Below are positions 47,001 through 56,955 of a stretch of DNA of 64,000 nucleotides, in pieces (position 1 is the first letter of the stretch; each line of letters begins with the position of its first letter). Under the pieces are notes generated by a model that was not told the origin of the DNA, ran no database searches, and saw only the letters and a program-made list of their open reading frames with translations. The DNA comes from Pseudomicrostroma phylloplanum (taxonomy: Eukaryota; Basidiomycota; Exobasidiomycetes; Microstromatales). The stretch is from positions 1 to 64,000 of the forward strand of contig BCHS01000010.1 of the NCBI GenBank assembly GCA_039545275.1, written 5' to 3'. The translations under genes and the position numbers were made by a program.

Positions 47001-49086
47001 TGACCCGAGCATTCTGGAGTTCGAGCGCCCTGATGGCTCGAAAGTCATCAAGCTGGTGTCCGAAGAACTGCAAGCTGCTCTTGACTCTGGAGAGTTTGAA
47101 GAGCCTCCACCCCGCTACTACGTCTTGCCACCCGGCGCTGGAGCCACCAAGGGAAAGCCGCCCCACGTCTCGTACGCCGGCCTCATTGGTCAGGCTATTC
47201 TCACTTCGTCTGACCAGCGCTTGAGCTTGGCAGAGATCTACAATTGGATCTCTACCGTTCATCCCTTCTTCGAGAGGGGCGATCGAGGTTGGCAGAACTC
47301 CATCAGACACAACTTGTCTCTGAACAAGAGCTTCATCAAGGTGGAGCGAGAGGCCAACATCCCTGGCAAAGGTGGATGGTGGGCCATCAAGGAGGGCCAC
47401 GAGGAGCGCTTCAAGGATGGCCTCTATTCTGCTGGGCCTGGCGCTGCAGTGGAGAAGAGTGGAGGCGGCAGTAGCAGCAAGAAGAGCAAGAAGAAGGCGG
47501 GCGAGACCCAAGAAGCGGTCGAGGGCCCTACGGCTACGCCAACATCCTCTCAGCCGACTCCTATACCTGAGGCAGTGGGGGAGAAGAACCAACGAAAGCG
47601 TCAAACGACGGATGGTTCAGCCGACAGCAATGGCCCCTCGCCTGCCAGTCCTTCTCGATCAGGTGGACGTGGCAACAAGGTCTCCAAGAAGGCCAAAGGC
47701 AGCGTCGGGCCAGCTTCGAGGCTGCCATTGGCGGATGTCACCAATCGTCATCTCAGTGGTGGTAGTGCTGCTGCTGCGCCTGCCAACCTGGTCCAGTATG
47801 GCGACTTCTTCACTGCCACACCTGCTCGCCAGGGCAACTACCATGAGCACTACATGGCATCGAGCGGCGGCATGCCGACGCTCACCGATAGCGCTAGCTC
47901 TCCGCCGTCTAGTCCCGCCATGCTCGAGTCGGATGTGCTGATGCCGCCTCCCCCTTCGACGAAGAGGAAAGGTTCGAGGCGAGGTGGTCACCAGGGACGC
48001 CTGTCCTCTTTCAGCGGTCCCGATCAGCAGGGTTACCCTGAGCATGTCACCGGTATCTTCCAGCAGCAGTATCTGCATCAACAGCAACAGCAGCAGCAGC
48101 AGCAGCAACCAACATACTCCAACGTGTACTTTACCGGCAACGGCTCCAATGCTTCAGGCTTCTATCCCCAACCCTCTCCCTTGGCCAGCCGCTGGAGGGG
48201 GGCTGCAGGCTCTCCGACCGATCTACCTACTGTCAATGGTTCTCCCTTGCGCCGCTCTACCACCTCGCCTGCCAAGTTGGCCACCACCTCGCCCGTCTCT
48301 TCCATGAGGGGGTCGGCTTCGTCTGCTCTCGCTGGCGCAATGAACGTCGGCGCTGGCTCCGCCAATGGTGCATCGCGACATCGACGTACAGGTTCTGGGC
48401 TAGGCACGAGCGGTCTGACATCCAATGGTCAGTCCTTCTTTGTGTCCCACAACCCCTTTCAGCAAGGCATGAGCACCACGCGAGGCTCGCCCGTCCGAAG
48501 GGTAGGCCAGCAGGACACTTCTGCCACGAGGTCCACCACTGGCGCCACGTTCCAGACCGCGCTGGATCAGGGCGGTAGTGCCACTCACGGACTCGGCGGA
48601 ATGGGCCCTTCAATTGGCGGACTCGGCGTGGGCTTCCACTCTACCAATATCACTCCCGGACGTGTCACGCAAGGGGAGAACGGAACGCCCAAGGGCAAAG
48701 GAGGTGCTGCGGGACCGCAGGGCGTCAGCCCTTCCCCGACCACGAAGCGTTACCATGCTTCGCAGAACCAGAGCCACTGGCTGGAGGACCCCTTTGACTA
48801 CCAGGGCGCCCTGCAGCACGAGCTTGAGAGCATGGGCGGAGGTAGTGCCGGCGGCGGGGCGGTCCACATCGAGGGTGCTGGTCACCCCCACTACACTACG
48901 GCCATGAGCGGCAGCGGTACGCAACTGCACGGAGCCGCATCCGGCGGACCCATGATGGGTCTGATGATGACGGCCAATGGATCGCCCGTGAGGCTGGGCG
49001 GGTCAGGCCATAATGGCTGGCTGAGTACTGGTACTCAGCAGGACAATGTTAGCGCGGTGAGGGGTAGTCCAGAGGGTAGAGACTGA
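44092..49086 (+). CDS. Very large forkhead transcription factor
   Basis: Nuclear DNA-binding protein, single exon, 1664 residues. The winged-helix domain is at about 1020-1110: KPPHVSYAGLIGQAILTS, LSLAEIYNWISTVHPFF, and GWQNSIRHNLSLNKSFIKV, with the recognition helix intact, then GKGGWWAI. Just before it is a second ordered block (FGPLPPDPSILEFERPDGS, ALDSGEFEEPPPRYYVL). Another ordered stretch near 600-660 carries HYEFFVNGVNPET. The rest is disordered, with a basic RRTRRR patch at the N-terminus and a Gln run near residues 1324-1340. No FHA domain was seen, so it is not an Fhl1 or Fkh1/2 type by that criterion. The target process cannot be assigned; family members regulate cell cycle, meiosis and morphology. 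Confidence 0.95.
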   Translation: MAGPSQPSSPSGPAGSPSRPSANTRRTRRRTGHPNSSPPPEDSSSTSAPNKILPSALSPTRPPLAAIKTPQAVASPPRSFSSSSPSSQPQKPLPTSTTPTSAVFGESSRLAPPSLSRQSAGLSRSASPAAASAASPPLPHGSPSGADALAGADVFARAQAMGLRLTREEYDRTRAGLTAFLKAERVPGAAGAARTSPLPGGSGSERLPSLSPTPTPVSGKDAVLDATSPNSLRPSAAPRSASTSRLPLSFFTAVVPAPPVEIKTRPKLDDIGNAEEKRKRKERKRRQREKMMARTSMSEPETSRTPRMSAGGSGPSSSIYGGSPMSGSSSGGVIGLGLGSSGSRHGHGLSTTTPDTSPLAGMCFLRARTLSASAFPSSTTLQAAVAEAADSTISPGLRRLSSRAWTSPGGRLSLAERSPAALRSALSHSRSVSANVLVDSDDEEEEVGKMLDADGHDSAASGGWAVGDLSSDNEHAIAKMGLLDRVMRDKGSPTRRRSRRSTRRRSDAARASMSEIVPAERVVFAVSSAPGSGPSEGTMGPPAIVPASQLAPAFSMTSSLPPPSSGYTGSDSLRRRSHSRQMSQAGKSVRWAPTLAPMTTSTFTPGHQRMTTRDHYEFFVNGVNPETAVDLSELEVDQQPQFIIADAAQASMPWLYGSTSLIDDGGVGSSTFRIDSSPMGRSPSRMSLTAEDFQQMTSMDFDYEQAHHDRRTSVNARRGMLFGPSGTSPTHSTMNRFNPGFSDPALSQSPQRGSILSSRHTRGKSSLGSIRDLFASGQIAVAMTPERSSQASAAVSRSRASIVQQVNHPTVSPAAIFGGPFVPVEGQPVALVPAVPRASVHMPARTSSSETLPEPTKHWGKAAERDEESEVRLARDATSEEASSETRPVGLARVRSEGTMDWGVSASQEQILNTPEVAARATFAKSSSKPTPAATKAKAAATPAAPAPPAAMATPAPRRVKPANFGPLPPDPSILEFERPDGSKVIKLVSEELQAALDSGEFEEPPPRYYVLPPGAGATKGKPPHVSYAGLIGQAILTSSDQRLSLAEIYNWISTVHPFFERGDRGWQNSIRHNLSLNKSFIKVEREANIPGKGGWWAIKEGHEERFKDGLYSAGPGAAVEKSGGGSSSKKSKKKAGETQEAVEGPTATPTSSQPTPIPEAVGEKNQRKRQTTDGSADSNGPSPASPSRSGGRGNKVSKKAKGSVGPASRLPLADVTNRHLSGGSAAAAPANLVQYGDFFTATPARQGNYHEHYMASSGGMPTLTDSASSPPSSPAMLESDVLMPPPPSTKRKGSRRGGHQGRLSSFSGPDQQGYPEHVTGIFQQQYLHQQQQQQQQQQPTYSNVYFTGNGSNASGFYPQPSPLASRWRGAAGSPTDLPTVNGSPLRRSTTSPAKLATTSPVSSMRGSASSALAGAMNVGAGSANGASRHRRTGSGLGTSGLTSNGQSFFVSHNPFQQGMSTTRGSPVRRVGQQDTSATRSTTGATFQTALDQGGSATHGLGGMGPSIGGLGVGFHSTNITPGRVTQGENGTPKGKGGAAGPQGVSPSPTTKRYHASQNQSHWLEDPFDYQGALQHELESMGGGSAGGGAVHIEGAGHPHYTTAMSGSGTQLHGAASGGPMMGLMMTANGSPVRLGGSGHNGWLSTGTQQDNVSAVRGSPEGRD
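48061..48108 (+). repeat. CAG/CAA repeat coding poly-Gln in the forkhead protein
   Basis: Run of CAG and CAA codons, with one His codon, coding roughly 14 Gln; likely length-variable. Confidence 0.9.
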
Positions 49087-49587
49087 GTGTCCCCCGCTGC
49101 GATTTGGTGCCAGAGGTCTGGCTACGCCTGCTCCGTGTGTCCGAATGTATTTCTAAGTTTGTTCTCGTCTCCTTTCTTGCCTTCTGTTGTCTTGTTCTTT
49201 CCCGTGCCCCCTTCCACTACTCGCGCCGTCCTTGCCGATGCTGCTGCCACTCATATCGTACCCACTTCTCCACTTGATTCTTTACGCCTTGTTTCCCCAA
49301 TTGTTGCCAATTCACATCTGTACTCTGTGCTTGAAATGCTCAATTCGTTTGATGACTTGGTGTGCTCCGTCCGTCTGTACGAACATTGAACGAGATTCCG
49401 GCCGTCGAGCCGGAAGTGGGAGTGGAGGCAGAGGGGAGGCGTCGACTCGATGCGCGCTGATCAATCACCCGGCACAGGAAGAAGTGGTATTGCAGTTTCA
49501 GAGTAGCATTACTCACCATCACCACTACACCTCGGGAAGACACGACCAGCCTCAGCTCTGGTCACTCCTATTCCATCTTTGCACACC
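49087..49587. other. Intergenic region before the NDUFAF6-like gene
   Basis: 501 bases, pyrimidine-rich on the left. A CACCATCACCACTACACC run lies at 49514-49531, about 57 bases before the next ATG. No gene was recognised. Confidence 0.5.
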
Positions 49588-50948
49588 ATGTCACGCTCTT
49601 TAGCTCGCACATGTCGCAATGCTCTGGCCGAAGCCAGCAGCTCCTCCTGGCCTGTGGCAGAGACGAGCAAGGCGGGAAGCGCTCGTGCACTCGCAGCAGC
49701 CGCATCAGCATCGTCATCATCCTCAGCAGCATCGCTGTATCCATTGCCACCATCTCGTCACTTCTCTTCAACACCTCGCAGTCGATACGCAGCAGCAGCC
49801 TCCACCACCTCGGGCTCACCATCAGCAGCAGACCCCTCCATCGGCGCACTGCAGACGCTACATCCTCCCTCGCACCTCGCCTCGTACTTCTACCCCGCCT
49901 CGCTCCGCCCACACTACCTCGCTCTGCAGGCCCTGCACCTAGAGCTGGCACTCATACCCACGACGGTCTCTTCGGAGATCCTTGGAAGGATTCGCTATGG
50001 ATGGTGGAGGGATGCGGTTAGGGCTTGTTTTCTTGCAAAGGAGGGGGACGGGAGCGCGGGGAGGAGGTGGAAACATCCCATCGTCGTATCGCTGGAGAGG
50101 GCCATTTGGGACCCTCAAGTCAGGGCGAGGGGTGGATTGGTACAGGAGCATTTTGAGGCCATTATTGATGCTTGGGTGAGCACTCACGCGAGATATCAGA
50201 GCAAAGTCCAGCCTAGCGATGTCAAATGCTGATCAATATTCGTCCCTTCTGCATTTCCTCTTGACAGGAAGCTTCCCTCTCTACCTTTTCCACCTCGCCC
50301 ACACTCGACGCCCTCGAGGCCACATCCGAGCGACTCTACTCGCGCCAATTCTACCTTCACCTCAACCTCGTCGGCCTCTCACATCCCCGAGTAGACGAGC
50401 TCTTCTCACACCTGGGCAAAGCCCTCGGCCTGCTGGAAGCCATCGTCTCCACTCCTGCCAGCCTAGGCGTAAAGATGACCGCCACCTCCAGCCAGGCCGA
50501 GGGCGGCGGCAGCGGCCCAGCCAGAATAGCCAAGTCTCGCAAGCCCTCCCTAGCAGAGAGCACGCCGCACTTCCCCCTACCCATCGAGTACCTCCAGGAG
50601 CACAAGGTCACCCAAGAGGCCGTGCTGCGCTACGGTGGCCAGGCCCCCGGGTTCCGCGACGCCGTCTTCGCCACGGCGACGAGGGCCAACGACTATCTCC
50701 TCACCGCACGCAAGACCCTCCAGGACGGCGCAAGCGAGAGCGACCCTGCCCTGGCCCTCAAGGGTGGGCGGGTGCCGGATGCAGGCAAACCCGCACTGGT
50801 TGGGGCGGCGACGATTCCGTTCTTGCTGCAGAGGTTGGAACAGTACGATTTCGACCCTTTCCAGCCGGCGTTCAGGATGGAGGCAAAGGGCAGGGGGTGG
50901 AGGTTGCCGGCTAAGATGTGGGGCGTGAATTGGAGCGGCAAGATCTAG
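49588..50948 (+). CDS. NDUFAF6-like mitochondrial protein (squalene/phytoene synthase fold)
   Basis: Likely respiratory complex I assembly factor with a prenyl-synthase-like fold. Exons 49588-50175 and 50268-50948; 422 residues. The first 70 residues are Arg/Ala/Ser-rich with RHFSSTPRSRY, a mitochondrial presequence. The fold is recognised from SYFYPASLRPHYLALQALHL, EILGRIRYGWWRDAV and HPIVVSLERAI, then LYSRQFYLHLNLVGL and LGKALGLLEAI. The aspartate-rich motifs of true squalene and phytoene synthases are not evident, which fits NDUFAF6 rather than an isoprenoid enzyme. A short low-complexity insertion follows at TSSQAEGGGSG. It is convergent with TAF8; only 153 bases separate the stops. Confidence 0.88.
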
Positions 50949-51094
50949 AGGTTGAAGATGGGGACAACGTGAACGGGAGGGGGGTACACCAGACAGCTCG
51001 ACAGGGTTCACAGGACGGGCCGGCACTCGGGCGGGCTGCAAGCTGTTGCATTACTGCCAATCGTAGTAAGGAAATATATACCGCTTCCCTCTTC

Positions 51095-51100
51095 AATAAA
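51095..51100 (+). terminator. AATAAA polyadenylation signal candidate
   Basis: AATAAA lies about 147 bases after the NDUFAF6-like stop and immediately before the stop codon of the opposite-strand TAF8 gene, so the two transcripts probably overlap at their 3' ends. Confidence 0.45.
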
Positions 51101-51101
51101 A

Positions 51102-52861
51102 TCACCCCTTCTTGGCATACCACCCCGCCTTGAAGTTGACAATGGGAGGAAGGACCGTCATACCGGCTGACACAGTCTCTCCTCCCTCACCAGCAGCGCC
51201 AAAGTCAAAGACGGACATCGAAGGAGAGTGCAGCGCCGAGGAGCTCCGTCGCATACCGAGGTCGCCCATATCTTGCGTCGCGCCAATACCCACAGGAGGT
51301 GCAGCGGGAAAGTACCTCCCGCCCGGCCCACTGGCGCTGAGCGGCGTGACGGGGCTCATGAGCGGGTTGGACCAAGGGTACCCGCCCCCTGCGCCTGCCA
51401 TTCCGCCCAGACCGGGGGTGGAAACGGCGGGGGAGACGACGAGGCTGCCTGCGCGACGATGCTGCTGCAGCGGGAAGTGGAAGGCGCCTGTGTGCGTTGC
51501 GGATGCGGAGCCTGGCGTGCTAAGTCCCAGGGGCGAGGCGGGGAAGCCGCTCTGCGCGTGTGGGTGGTGATGCTGCCCGCGAAAGTCTAGGTGGAGAGTA
51601 TGGTCGTATTCGGACAGGCCACGACGGCGCTTTGTTGCTGGCTCGCCTGTAGCGGCGGGTGATTCGGGGGCAGCAAACGCTGAGATGCTGCTGACGGATT
51701 GGGGGCGCAGACGGACCGACAGGGAGCGGTTGCCAGGGCGTGACAGGGGAGCAGTGGCCGTCGTGGGCGAAGAGGAGGGCGTCATGTCCTCCTTGACCTT
51801 TGAAGCCTGCGTGACTGCTGCTGAGGAATCAGCCGCGGTACCGTCCTGGCCGTCTTGAGACGCAATCGCAGTCGAAGTGAGTCCAGCACTGCCTACTCCT
51901 TCCAATCTGCCGATAAGAGACCCCAGACTGCTCTGTACCAAGCGCGAGGACACCAAGCGGGTCTCCAGCCGGGAGAGGGTCGTCGAGGCAGCAGGGCCAT
52001 CACCAGCCGGAGGCGTCTCCGCCGACCTTCTCCATGTGTGTACGGCAGGCAACTCTGGCAGGTGCGAGGGGATCTCGTCCCGTTGCGTCTTCTCGAGGTG
52101 TCGAGTCTTGCGAGTCAAGAGCTCGTCTTCGTTGTTCTCATCGACACCCGGACCCAGAAACGCGTCTACCTCTGCACTCTTTGCCCACCTGACCCTTGCA
52201 TCGAGGTCTGCGACGGCTGCAGGGGCGCGCTCGTCGTAGTAGTCTGGGACATTGTGACGCCAGGTGATCAGCCGTGAGACGTATCGAGCGAGAGGTGGTA
52301 GTCTCTTGTGCTCATCACCGTCTCTGCTTTCCATAGCATCGTTCTCGCCGCCTTCCTCCTCTCCTTTGTCCTCCTTTTCCTCATCCTCCTCTTGCTCCCG
52401 CCAGCTCAGACCACCCAACACGTCTCGAACAGAAGGGTCTGTCCTGCCTCCCAGTAGCGCGCTCTCCAAGCTCTGAAGCAGAACACTCTCAATGTAGACA
52501 TCTACCGAATCTTGCAAATAGTCCAGAGCGGCAGGTTCGATTGCCGCGTACCCTGCCAATGCGGCGTATCGTGTGATCAGGTGCGCTAAGGTCTGAGAGA
52601 GAGTAGATGCGTCGAGGGGTGCGTGTGATGCGGGGGCTCGGCTGCTCGTGATGGGTAGAGAGAGCATGTATGCTGATGAGGGAGGCGTAGGCGATCGTGG
52701 CCGTCGGGGCTGAGCAGCTGTAGTTGAGGAAGATGTAGATGCCATGACCCCATCGGCGCGTTTGGGGAGCTGACTGCTGGAAGGAGCATCTCGTGAGGTA
52801 GACCACTCTGCTCCAGCTCCCGTCCTGAAGGGCGTAGCAGGGGATGGCGAGTGGTCATACC

Positions 52862-52892
<31 letters not shown>

Positions 52893-53051
52893 AGAGAAGG
52901 AGACTGTCCGCCTGGATGGGGAAGCCAATGCGGGGGAAGGGGAAGACGCCCCAGCCTCGCCTGAAGAGGCCAGAGGGGAGCTGCCATCGCCACTGGCTGC
53001 CGCAGCCCCAGCAGGTCGCTGTGGACGCGAGAGCTTGAGCGTAATGGGCAT
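51102..53051 (-). CDS. TAF8: TFIID subunit TAF8
   Basis: Subunit of the general transcription factor TFIID; pairs with TAF10 through a histone fold. Single exon, 649 residues from the ATG at 53051 (MPITLKLSRP). The frame continues to an ATG at 53120, but that extension resembles a hydrophobic leader and is not favoured for a nuclear protein. The Bromo_TP-type histone fold spans about 150-225 (LAHLITRYAALAGYAAIEP, LDYLQDSVDVYIESV). The TAF8 C-terminal signature is near 325-342 (HLPELPAVHTWRRSAETP). The family is usually shorter; the extra length is disordered, including a Gln run near residues 55-65 and an acidic insertion after the histone fold (EEDEEKEDKGEEEGG). The very C-terminus is Gly/Pro-rich. 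Divergent from the XLF-like gene. Confidence 0.85.
52862..52893 (-). repeat. CAG/CAA repeat coding poly-Gln in TAF8
   Basis: Gln-codon run of about ten, on the minus strand, in the disordered N-terminal part of TAF8. Confidence 0.9.
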
Positions 53052-53293
53052 CGCGGCTGTCGAGGAGAAGGAGGAGGATGACAGACAGAGTATGATACCA
53101 AAGAAGGAGCGAGGAAGCATCGCCGTCTACGCCTGGTGCCTCTGTGCCGCGGCTCGTCTCTCGGTCCGCTTCCCCTTTCCGCTCCGCGGGGGAAGCCTGT
53201 CAAATGCAAGGTAGCGAGCGTATCCGATGACTTGCTGCTGCTGCCATCTTGCCGCAATCTCCTCTGCTACCAGACGGTGACTAATGCGGTAGC

Positions 53294-55133
53294 ATGAAGG
53301 ACAATGGCGCGGCTGGCAGCGACCTCAAGTCCATCAGCGACTGGTCAGAGGTGAGAGCCGCTCAGTGGGACACACAGATGATGATTCTCTGGCTGATTCG
53401 CTGCTTGCCTCCGATGCAGCCGCTCCACTCCGCCTTTCTGTCGCGGCCATTCGTACCTCGACCATTGGCATGCGAGACGAAGACGGAGGGAGTAGAAGTA
53501 GGCAACTTGCTCATCGTCAGTATCTGAGAGGGTCGTCTGCTTGTCACATGAGCTCAAGAAAGGCATCTCTCTCTCCCGCTCTATACAGAAACTCCTCCCT
53601 CACACACCCTCTCTCACACTAGGCGTACTGCTACTACCGCTTTCCACAGTGTCTCCACTGTACGAAGGGCTGAGCTTGCGTACGCTGCAGAGGCGTATCA
53701 AGCGCAGTGGACCATCACAAGCAGGCGAAGGAGCATCCCAAGCGAGCAAGGGAGCAGACAGCGCCCTCTTTGGCGAATTGGTGGAAAGCGTGAAGAAGGC
53801 ACTGCAGGGACAGGATGGCGCACAACGATGGCTGGACTGTGAGATAGGTCGCGGAGAGGTAAGTGATACATTAACGAAGCTCAGTTTCTATTGCACTGCT
53901 CAATGTCCTCTCCAATCTCCCAACGTTATTCCTCTCTTTCAGGCGACTTTGACTCTACACCACAGCTCTGCCTCTGCGGACTTCTCCGTCTCCTTCGACC
54001 TCTCCTCTCTCGATCGGGAAGATGGGCCCAAAGTCGTCCGGGACCATCTCCTGCTGCCGCTAGCATCCATGGCAACGCCACAAGAGACGCCTTCGACTGA
54101 TGTGCTCGTACATCTGCTTGGGGATCGACAGAGCGCCGCGGGGTTGATGAACGCTGGTGAGAGGTTGGCGGGGAGACCCAGCACGACGCTCGACCGGATG
54201 CCTTCGCCACAGATCGAGGTGACGAAACCCTCCCCGCACGGCAAGGCTACCTCTCTCCAGCAACGCCGTACTCGCTCGCCGACACTTAGTAAATCGCGCA
54301 GCCCCGAAGAGACTCGATCGATGGCTGCGCCATCCCATACACCATCCAAGGCGTCCTCCTCCGCGACACCAAGAACACCCTCTTCGAGCACCAAGCAGCC
54401 CGCTCCCAAGACTGTCATCCGCGCTCAAGGCGACGTCGACGCTGACGAAGACGAGGAAGACATTGTCATCTTCAACCCCACTCCCACCTCTTCCTCTCAC
54501 CGTTCTCGGCAGAGCAGCAATGGACAGCGCGAGAAGGAGGAACAGAGGAGACTGGACGCACAGAGCCCCACGCCTGGCTCGCGCCAGAGTGCTGCTGCTG
54601 TCGGAGGACAGGAGCTGACGCCTGGTGGACCTGGGAAGAGGGCACAAGAAGACAAAGACAAAGACAAGCGAGGCGAGGAAGAAGAGGAGGAGGAGGAGGA
54701 GGAGGAGGAGGAGGAGGAGCTCTCGCTGGGATCGAGCGCTACGAGGGCAGCGAAACAGGCAAGCACACAGCAGCCTCAAGCTAGCGATGTAGACTCGGAA
54801 CAGGGCGACACCACCGTCCGCCCCGCGAGCCCCGCGAGCCCTGAAGAATCATCCCGACGACCCCCCCTGGCCGATTCGAAAGACGTGCGCTCCCCACTCC
54901 CGCCTCCAGCCTCGACATTCGAAAGCATGCCTCCGACGCCCGTGCAGGTGGATCCTACCAATCAGGAGATCCCCAGTGGTGCTGCTTCCGCGGCGCAGGC
55001 TGCTCCTTCGCACCCACCGCCGGCGGCGGCGCTGACTCATGGCGAGATAGTAGATGCTCCATCGGGCGGAGGGACAGGGGGGAGGGGTACGAGTCGGTAC
55101 ACGCGGGGTCTGGCGAAGAGGAAGCGGATATAG
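53294..55133 (+). CDS. XLF/NHEJ1-like DNA double-strand break repair factor
   Basis: Probable homologue of XLF (Cernunnos; yeast Nej1), which aligns and stimulates ligation in non-homologous end joining. Exons 53294-53350, 53420-53519, 53650-53858, 53943-55133; 518 residues, in frame. The match is to the head domain: VGNLLIVMSPLYEGLSLRTL (strand and helix after the first intron pair), FGELVESVKKAL, then FSVSFDLSSLDREDGPKV with RDHLLLPLASMA and VLVHLLGDRQSA, in the order of human XLF. The remaining 300 residues are disordered, with a poly-Glu run (54679-54720). The protein ends GLAKRKRI, a basic tail that recalls the Ku-binding end of XLF. The 5' exons are less certain than the rest. Sequence similarity within this family is always low, so the call is moderate. 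Confidence 0.65.
54678..54720 (+). repeat. GAG/GAA repeat coding poly-Glu
   Basis: About 14 consecutive Glu codons within the disordered tail of the XLF-like protein. Confidence 0.9.
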
Positions 55134-55250
55134 AGAGACGGAGCGACAGCGGGCAGGCGGTTATAGAGGTGACGTAGACTCTGGTGTGACAGGATTGCAA
55201 GTTTTTCACGAATGCCATGCTATGATATGCTTCTCTTCACGTCTTGCAGC

Positions 55251-56565
55251 TCATCTCCCTCTCCTGACAAGCAAGACAAACATGCCCGCCGTGGCCGCGC
55301 TAAGCGAGAGCCAAGTAGCAGCGTACACTGCATGTTGGTTCCTGAGCTCAATAGTGGCCGATCTGCCAATCGGCACTCCCCTAGCGAGTCGAGTAGCAGA
55401 GTCGTACCCATCGTAGACTTCTTCTAGCAGGATGGGCAGGACGTGGTGCTCTTTTGACGATTCTGACCCGGAGTTGACGCCGAGCATGCTCTTGACGCTC
55501 TGTGCCACTCCTGCAGAAGGGGTGTACTCGTCTTCGCCGTTGTGATGGTCCTCGGGTGAAGAGGGACCTATCACTGCTGCCTCTCCCCTCGAGGAGACGT
55601 GCGAGGCCATTGCTTGTGGATCGGCGTGGAACCACCTGTTCCTCACTGGGTCGTTGGAGGGTGTGAATGCGTTCGGCGGTGATACTGGGGTTAGGAGCGC
55701 AGTCAGGGTGACGTGTGATGAGGGCTGGCGGTGGGGCAAGGAAGGGGAAGGTGATTAGGCGGTCGATCTTGTGAGTCCCTTCCGTCCTGCCTCACTCACC
55801 TCTGCTCCACTCTTGATCATCCTCCTCCCATTGCTGTCCTCATAAATGCTAGTATCCGCCACGAATCCTCGGTCCACCAGTACCTCCCCACCACCTTCAT
55901 CGCGGATGAATGGCGTGACGATGTGAGCTCCCACTGTCCCGTCCCTGACCCTGGGGCCGAGGAAGAGAGTGCGGGAGTGGTCAAAGTAGCCCGAGAGGGA
56001 GACGAGGCGGTAGGAGAAGGATGGCAGCACGGAGAGGCTGAAGGTGGGGACGGGGGGGAGCGAGCAAGGGGAGAGGGTGAGAAGCTGTCAGATGACCGTC
56101 GTGATGTATCTCCTCTGAATCATGCCCTACTTACTTGATGTTCTTGGGCAGCTTCATGGGCTCCTTCTTCAATTTCCACTCTAGCTCCTCGATGAGTCCC
56201 ACCTTCCACTCCAACCTCTTTATCTGCCACACGCCCAGTCCAAATGTGAAGATGGGCATGAACCCCAGTAGGAGGAGTGCGGGCGACTTGTACCATGGTG
56301 GAGTCTCCTGTTTGGCCCCTTGGCCCTGGTAGCGCGCGGAGTAGAGGGAGTCAAAGGAGGACTGGGATGAAGAGGAGGATGACGTGGGGTCTGGAGGTGG
56401 AGTAGCGTACTGGCGAGTGCTGGAAGAGAAGGGAGTGCCGCTGATGCTGCTGCTGCTGCGAGGCGGTAGAGGTGGAGCAAGGAGCACACGACGCGGTGCC
56501 TGTGTGTTGAGCCTCATGGTTCGCATTGTGGTGGCCACAGCTGAAGGAGCAAGTGAGCCTCTCAT
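55251..56565 (-). CDS. SHY1: SURF1/Shy1 cytochrome c oxidase assembly factor
   Basis: Inner-membrane protein for Cox1 haem insertion and complex IV assembly. Exons 56565-56135, 56037-55800, 55724-55251; 380 residues. Arg/Ser-rich mitochondrial presequence, with alternative in-frame starts at 56565, 56526 and 56517. First membrane segment near 98-115 (LLLLGFMPIFTFGLGVWQIKR), including the family GxWQxxR motif. The intermembrane domain holds YRLVSLSGYFDHSRTLFLGPR, GAHIVTPF and EVLVDRGFV. The second membrane segment is near the C-terminus (ATWLSLSAATAGMFVLLV). An insertion of about 60 residues rich in Ser, Glu and His (SSPEDHHNGEDEYTP) precedes LLEEVYDG. The head-to-head neighbour is a Cid1-like nucleotidyltransferase. 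Confidence 0.94.
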
Positions 56566-56955
56566 GGTGGCGAGGTCGAGAAGGAGAGAGTGGACTAGGT
56601 GTTCCTTGCTTGATGGTCAGGACAATGGTGAGCGGCAGGAGTAGTGGTAGCCTGACCTCCTTGTCTCTCCCCCCCCCCTCCACGCCTAGCGTTGCTTCCG
56701 ATCCTTGACAGATGCGCCTCGCCCTTTTTTTATCTAAGCCACGCGGGAGACGCAGACGCAGACGCACACAGGCAGACAGACAATGTGAAGCAACAGCAGC
56801 GGGGCAAGACTCAGACACACTCACTCACTCACTCAGACTCAGGCACAGACAGAGCAACACTCAAGGTCTGCCACACGCGTCGCTCTACCCCGCCTTCATC
56901 CTCCCACCCACCCCTCCGCAGTAGTAGTGACAGCTGGACTGTCCCCCTAGCAGTC
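56566..56955. promoter_or_regulatory. Divergent promoter of SHY1 and the Cid1-like gene
   Basis: 390 bases between start codons. Contains a C9 run near 56670 and CACTCACTCACTCACTC repeats near 56818-56834. No specific factor site was recognised. Confidence 0.5.

Noticed and set aside
46630..47604. 324-codon open frame on the minus strand
   Set aside because: Antisense to the forkhead domain and its flank; composition (Arg, Leu, Ser rich) is that of a shadow frame.
50219..50914. 231-codon + frame in the NDUFAF6-like gene
   Set aside because: It runs in another frame over the second exon of a well supported gene and is Arg/Pro-rich noise.
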